A DNA stretch of 8,499 nucleotides from Clostridiales bacterium (lineage in GTDB: Bacteria > Bacillota > Clostridia > Oscillospirales > JAAYXM01), in assembly GCA_012515925.1 (NCBI GenBank), contig JAAYXM010000039.1, positions 1 through 8,499 of the forward strand, written 5' to 3'. Numbering within the stretch: the stretch's first letter is position 1; every line of letters starts with the position of its first letter. Shown in pieces: positions 7,034 to 8,499 of the stretch. The notes beneath the pieces were generated by a model, which was not told the origin of the DNA, did no database searches, and was given only the letters and a program-made list of their open reading frames with translations. The position numbers and the translations under genes are program-made.

Positions 7034-7528
7034 CTATAAATACTTTTTAAGTATAGTGTCAATATCGTTCTCGGTCAGACGCCCGTAAACCTCGTTGTCT
7101 ATCGTAACTACCGGCGCGAGTCCGCAGGCGCCGATACAGCGCACCGCGTCAATCGAGAACTTCCCGTCCTTCGAGCATTCGCCGGGCTTGCACCCGACCT
7201 TTTCGCATATCTTGTCAAGTATTTTTCCCGCGCCCTTGACATAACAGGCGGTACCCATGCATACGCTGATTTTATGCTCGCCTTTGGGATTAAACGTGAA
7301 CTGCGAATAAAACGTCGCGACCCCGTAAATCTCCGACAGGGAAATATTTATTTCCTCGGAAATACGTATAAGTACCTCCTCGGGCAAATACCCGTATATT
7401 TCCTGTGCCTCCTGCAGTATCGGCATCAGCGCGCCTTTTTGGTCACGGTGTTTGTCAATCGCGGCGGTCATTTTATCCGCTTGCTCCTTGGTCCCCGCAA
7501 ACGCAAACATTGATTTGCAATTAGGCAT
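7034..7528 (-). CDS. hydC: [2Fe-2S] subunit of NAD(P)-linked [FeFe] hydrogenase (HydC/HndA, NuoE-like)
   Basis: HydC is the small NuoE-like subunit that pairs with the HydB flavoprotein. An N-terminal helical bundle (LMPILQEAQEIYGYLPEEV) leads into a thioredoxin-fold [2Fe-2S] domain. Its cysteines are spaced C-x4-C (CMGTAC) and C-x3-C (CIGAC): C90, C95, C131 and C135 counted from the chosen start. YGVATFYSQF and GRLTENDIDTIL are typical NuoE stretches. The start at 7528 gives 164 residues. An in-frame ATG at 7540 abuts AAGGAGG with no spacer, so it is unlikely to be used even though it lengthens the frame by four codons. This is the first gene of the hyd operon, with a Rex box and promoter just upstream. 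Confidence 0.93.
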   Translation of the reverse strand: MPNCKSMFAFAGTKEQADKMTAAIDKHRDQKGALMPILQEAQEIYGYLPEEVLIRISEEINISLSEIYGVATFYSQFTFNPKGEHKISVCMGTACYVKGAGKILDKICEKVGCKPGECSKDGKFSIDAVRCIGACGLAPVVTIDNEVYGRLTENDIDTILKKYL

Positions 7529-7540
7529 TATAAAGTTCAT

Positions 7541-7547
7541 CCTCCTT
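7541..7547 (-). promoter_or_regulatory. hydC ribosome binding site, decides the start
   Basis: AAGGAGG on the minus strand touches an ATG at 7540 (zero spacing) and is 12 bases from the in-frame ATG at 7528. The second is the more workable start, though the spacing is long. Confidence 0.65.
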
Positions 7548-7561
7548 GAGCCGGTTATAGG

Positions 7562-7581
7562 ATTGTTAATGTCTTAACAAT
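7562..7581. promoter_or_regulatory. Rex operator (NADH/NAD+-sensing repressor box) of the hyd operon
   Basis: A perfect dyad with 8-bp arms, ATTGTTAA and TTAACAAT, around TGTC. It matches the clostridial Rex consensus TTGTTAANNNNTTAACAA at every specified base. It lies just downstream of the hyd -10 and over the first transcribed bases, where a bound repressor would block transcription. Rex is released by NADH, so induction under a high NADH/NAD+ ratio is expected for an H2-evolving, NAD(P)H-linked enzyme. Confidence 0.88.
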
Positions 7582-7592
7582 ACACAACGAGA

Positions 7593-7621
7593 ATTATAAC
7601 ACATCGGCTTAAAATTTGCTA
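7593..7621 (-). promoter_or_regulatory. hyd operon promoter (extended -10)
   Basis: On the minus strand a perfect TATAAT (7598-7593) is preceded by TGT, forming an extended -10. The -35 at 17-bp spacing, TAGCAA (7621-7616), is weak, which is usual with an extended -10. The start is expected near 7586, just before the Rex dyad. A TTGACG at 7649-7644 has only a poor partner -10. Confidence 0.75.
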
Positions 7622-7726
7622 CACATAAATTTCGCAGTAAAACCGTCAATATTTTAGTCAATTCATACAATACAATCAGAATCAACATATCGATATATCA
7701 TTATCACCCGCAACTATATGATACAG

Positions 7727-7775
7727 CATTGTTAAAAGTTTATCAATGTCTATAATTGATAAACTTTTAACAATG
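7727..7775. repeat. 49-bp perfect palindrome built from two Rex-like boxes
   Basis: Two perfectly complementary 21-bp arms (7727-7747 and 7755-7775) flank the 7-base centre GTCTATA. Each arm contains a Rex-like box: TTGTTAA-AAGT-TTATCAA at 7729-7746 and TTGATAA-ACTT-TTAACAA at 7756-7773. Each box differs from TTGTTAANNNNTTAACAA at one specified base. The box centres are 27 bp apart. As RNA it would be a very stable AT-rich hairpin followed by TTTTG on the plus strand, so a terminator-like role is an alternative. Confidence 0.8.
7729..7756 (+). promoter_or_regulatory. Possible plus-strand promoter inside the Rex-like palindrome
   Basis: TTGTTA (7729-7734) and a perfect TATAAT (7751-7756) are separated by 16 bp, with a start expected near 7763. 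The two Rex-like boxes would cover the -35 and the start site. The minus-strand equivalent has a 13-bp spacer and looks non-functional. Downstream no gene is seen before the transposase, so the target is unclear. Confidence 0.4.
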
Positions 7776-7800
7776 TTTTGCCCCGCTTTAGCCATTATGC

Positions 7801-7900
7801 ATATAGACACTGGTAGACGGGGGAGCACGGGGGAGCGCGTGATAACACGAGGGAACACGAGACAGCACGGAAAAAGACAAGAGAACGCTGGGCGGGGCGA
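7801..7900. repeat. Degenerate 10-bp tandem repeat, GC- and purine-rich
   Basis: Read in tens from 7801, about ten consecutive units follow a loose consensus GGGARCACGR. All of them have C at position 8 and all have a purine at position 7. Examples are GGGAGCACGG, GGGAGCGCGT, GATAACACGA, GGGAACACGA and GACAGCACGG. Register is lost after 7900, though G-rich sequence continues to about 7930. The neighbouring DNA is AT-rich. I do not recognise this element, and it is not CRISPR-like because there are no spacers. Confidence 0.55.
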
Positions 7901-7957
7901 ACGGGTAGACGGAACGGGGCGCGCCGGGGGATAAGGAATAAAAGAAAGTAAAATCTG

Positions 7958-7986
7958 ACGACAGTTTACGTAAAGCAACTTGTCGT
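7958..7986. repeat. Nested inverted repeat upstream of the IS256-type gene
   Basis: ACGACA (7958-7963) and TGTCGT (7981-7986) form an outer 6-bp inverted repeat enclosing the 10-bp dyad TTTACGTAAA (7965-7974). It may belong to the element's left flank or be an operator. No function can be assigned. Confidence 0.3.
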
Positions 7987-7990
7987 TTCC

Positions 7991-8499
7991 GAGACTGAAT
8001 AACTAACCGTGTAAATGGGAATAATCTCCATAAGAAAGCTAAGGAGGTTATTAACAAATGAAACAGTCAAAGAACATTCTCACGGAAAAGGAAAAAGAAC
8101 TGGTAATGCTGCTGATGCAAGACTGTAAGAATACGGGAGATATTCAGTCAAAACTAAAACGACTATTCGCAGGAACAATAGAACAAATGCTGGAAGCCGA
8201 GATGGAAGAGCATTTGGGATACGAAAAACACAGTACAGAAGGCAATAACACCGGAAACTCCCGGAATGGCTATAACCGGAAAACAATCATAAGTGATTAT
8301 GGCGAAAGTGAAATCGCCGTACCGCGAGACCGCAATGGAGAATTTGAACCAAAAGTACTGGAAAAGCGCCAGACTCGAACTGATGAAATAGAACAAAAGA
8401 TAATGGCAATGTATGCAAAGGGTATGAGTCAGCGCGACATTGAGGATAATTTGCGTGAAATATACGGAGCGGAAATACCACAAACGCTGATATCAAAAA
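7991..8499 (+). mobile_element. Left part of an IS256-family insertion sequence (boundary approximate, runs off window)
   Basis: An IS256-family transposase gene starts at 8058 with a short leader. A candidate left terminal repeat begins near GAGACTGAATAAC at 7991 and includes CCGTGTAAATGGG, reminiscent of the GTGTAAA-type ends in this family. The right end and target duplication lie outside the window, so the boundary is a guess; it could begin further left, for example near 7935. Confidence 0.5.
8058..8499 (+). CDS. IS256-family (Mutator-type) transposase, N-terminal part
   Basis: The open frame runs from ATG at 8058 to the window edge, 147 codons with no stop. It begins MKQSKNILTEKEKELVMLL and contains the family's typical early segments: LFAGTIEQMLEAEMEEHLGY (37-56), then NSRNGYNRKTI, a short linker, and VPRDRNGEFEPKVL with YAKGMSQRDIEDNLREIYG further on. 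This is the N-terminal DNA-binding half; the DDE catalytic residues lie further downstream, so intactness cannot be judged. AAGGAGG (8041-8047) sits 10 bases upstream. The gene is more AT-rich than the hyd operon and is oriented away from it, which fits an acquired element. The family call is confident. Confidence 0.93.
   Translation, partial: MKQSKNILTEKEKELVMLLMQDCKNTGDIQSKLKRLFAGTIEQMLEAEMEEHLGYEKHSTEGNNTGNSRNGYNRKTIISDYGESEIAVPRDRNGEFEPKVLEKRQTRTDEIEQKIMAMYAKGMSQRDIEDNLREIYGAEIPQTLISK

Larger units (their letters stand above)
7541..8057. other. Gene-free regulatory interval between hydC and the transposase gene
   Basis: No frame here has both a credible start and protein-like composition. 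From left to right it holds the hydC ribosome binding site, Rex box and hyd promoter, then an AT-rich stretch (about 7622-7726) in which I see only a small ATATCGATAT dyad at 7687-7696. After that come a 49-bp palindrome, a GC-rich purine-biased decamer block, a small nested inverted repeat and the transposase leader. The sharp change in composition near 7815 and 7930 suggests a patchwork origin. Confidence 0.7.

Noticed and set aside
7727..7775. Ordinary intrinsic terminator on the plus strand
   Set aside because: The stem is AT-rich, the U run is only four bases, and there is no plus-strand gene upstream to terminate; the paired Rex-like boxes explain the bases better, though this is not excluded.
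7801..7900. CRISPR array
   Set aside because: The units are directly adjacent 10-mers with no spacers and no cas genes nearby.
7746..7934. Plus-strand open frame of 62 codons beginning in the 49-bp palindrome
   Set aside because: It starts upstream of the predicted transcription start, has no ribosome binding site, and its product is a low-complexity G/R-rich read-through of the decamer block.
7682..7978. Minus-strand open frame of 98 codons covering the same block
   Set aside because: The product is Pro/Ser/Arg-rich and low in complexity, it lacks a Shine-Dalgarno sequence, and it spans the palindrome and repeats; it looks like an artefact of the skewed composition.
8080..8496. Minus-strand open frames opposite the transposase
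   Set aside because: They are shadows of the IS256-family coding frame, which has a good ribosome binding site and a clear family match.

Overview
This window looks like chromosomal DNA from a strictly anaerobic, fermentative Clostridia-type bacterium (Bacillota). The grounds are strong AAGGAGG-type ribosome binding sites, sigma-A-type promoters, a GuaB close to Firmicutes GuaB, and a multisubunit NAD(P)-linked [FeFe] hydrogenase operon preceded by a clostridial-type Rex operator. The genus cannot be fixed from the sequence. All genes up to about 7.5 kb lie on the minus strand; the only supported plus-strand gene is a transposase that runs off the right edge.

Minus-strand layout, in transcription order (right to left). 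A Rex-box promoter region (7562-7621) drives a five-gene operon. The genes are hydC/hndA (NuoE-like, 7034-7528), a stand-alone GHKL ATPase (6488-7027), hndB (thioredoxin-like ferredoxin fold, 6100-6468), hydB/hndC (NuoF-like flavoprotein, 4275-6068) and hydA/hndD (H-cluster catalytic subunit, 2503-4254). A GC-rich terminator follows hydA at about 2461-2493. Next comes a stem-loop whose non-Watson-Crick pairs are all G-U in minus-strand RNA (2410-2464). A near-consensus promoter (2340-2368) then drives guaB (IMP dehydrogenase, 826-2289) and a closely spaced sugar-phosphate isomerase/epimerase-like TIM-barrel gene (9-809).

The hydrogenase proteins form a plausible complex. HydB carries FMN and NAD(P)H sites and many Fe-S clusters, HydC adds a [2Fe-2S] domain, and HydA carries five upstream cluster motifs or domains leading to the H-cluster. 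This is the architecture of electron-bifurcating or NAD(P)-linked hydrogenases that couple NAD(P)H and reduced ferredoxin to H2. Rex, which senses NADH/NAD+, is a logical repressor.

The right-hand 7541-8057 interval has no convincing gene but is rich in structure. It holds the Rex operator and hyd promoter and a 49-bp palindrome made of two Rex-like boxes around a possible plus-strand promoter. It also holds a GC- and purine-rich block of about ten degenerate 10-bp units and what is probably the left flank of an IS256-family element. No complete new defence or mobile system is visible. The most novel material is regulatory: the paired Rex-like palindrome with no obvious target gene, the decamer block, and the strand-polarised hairpin before guaB.
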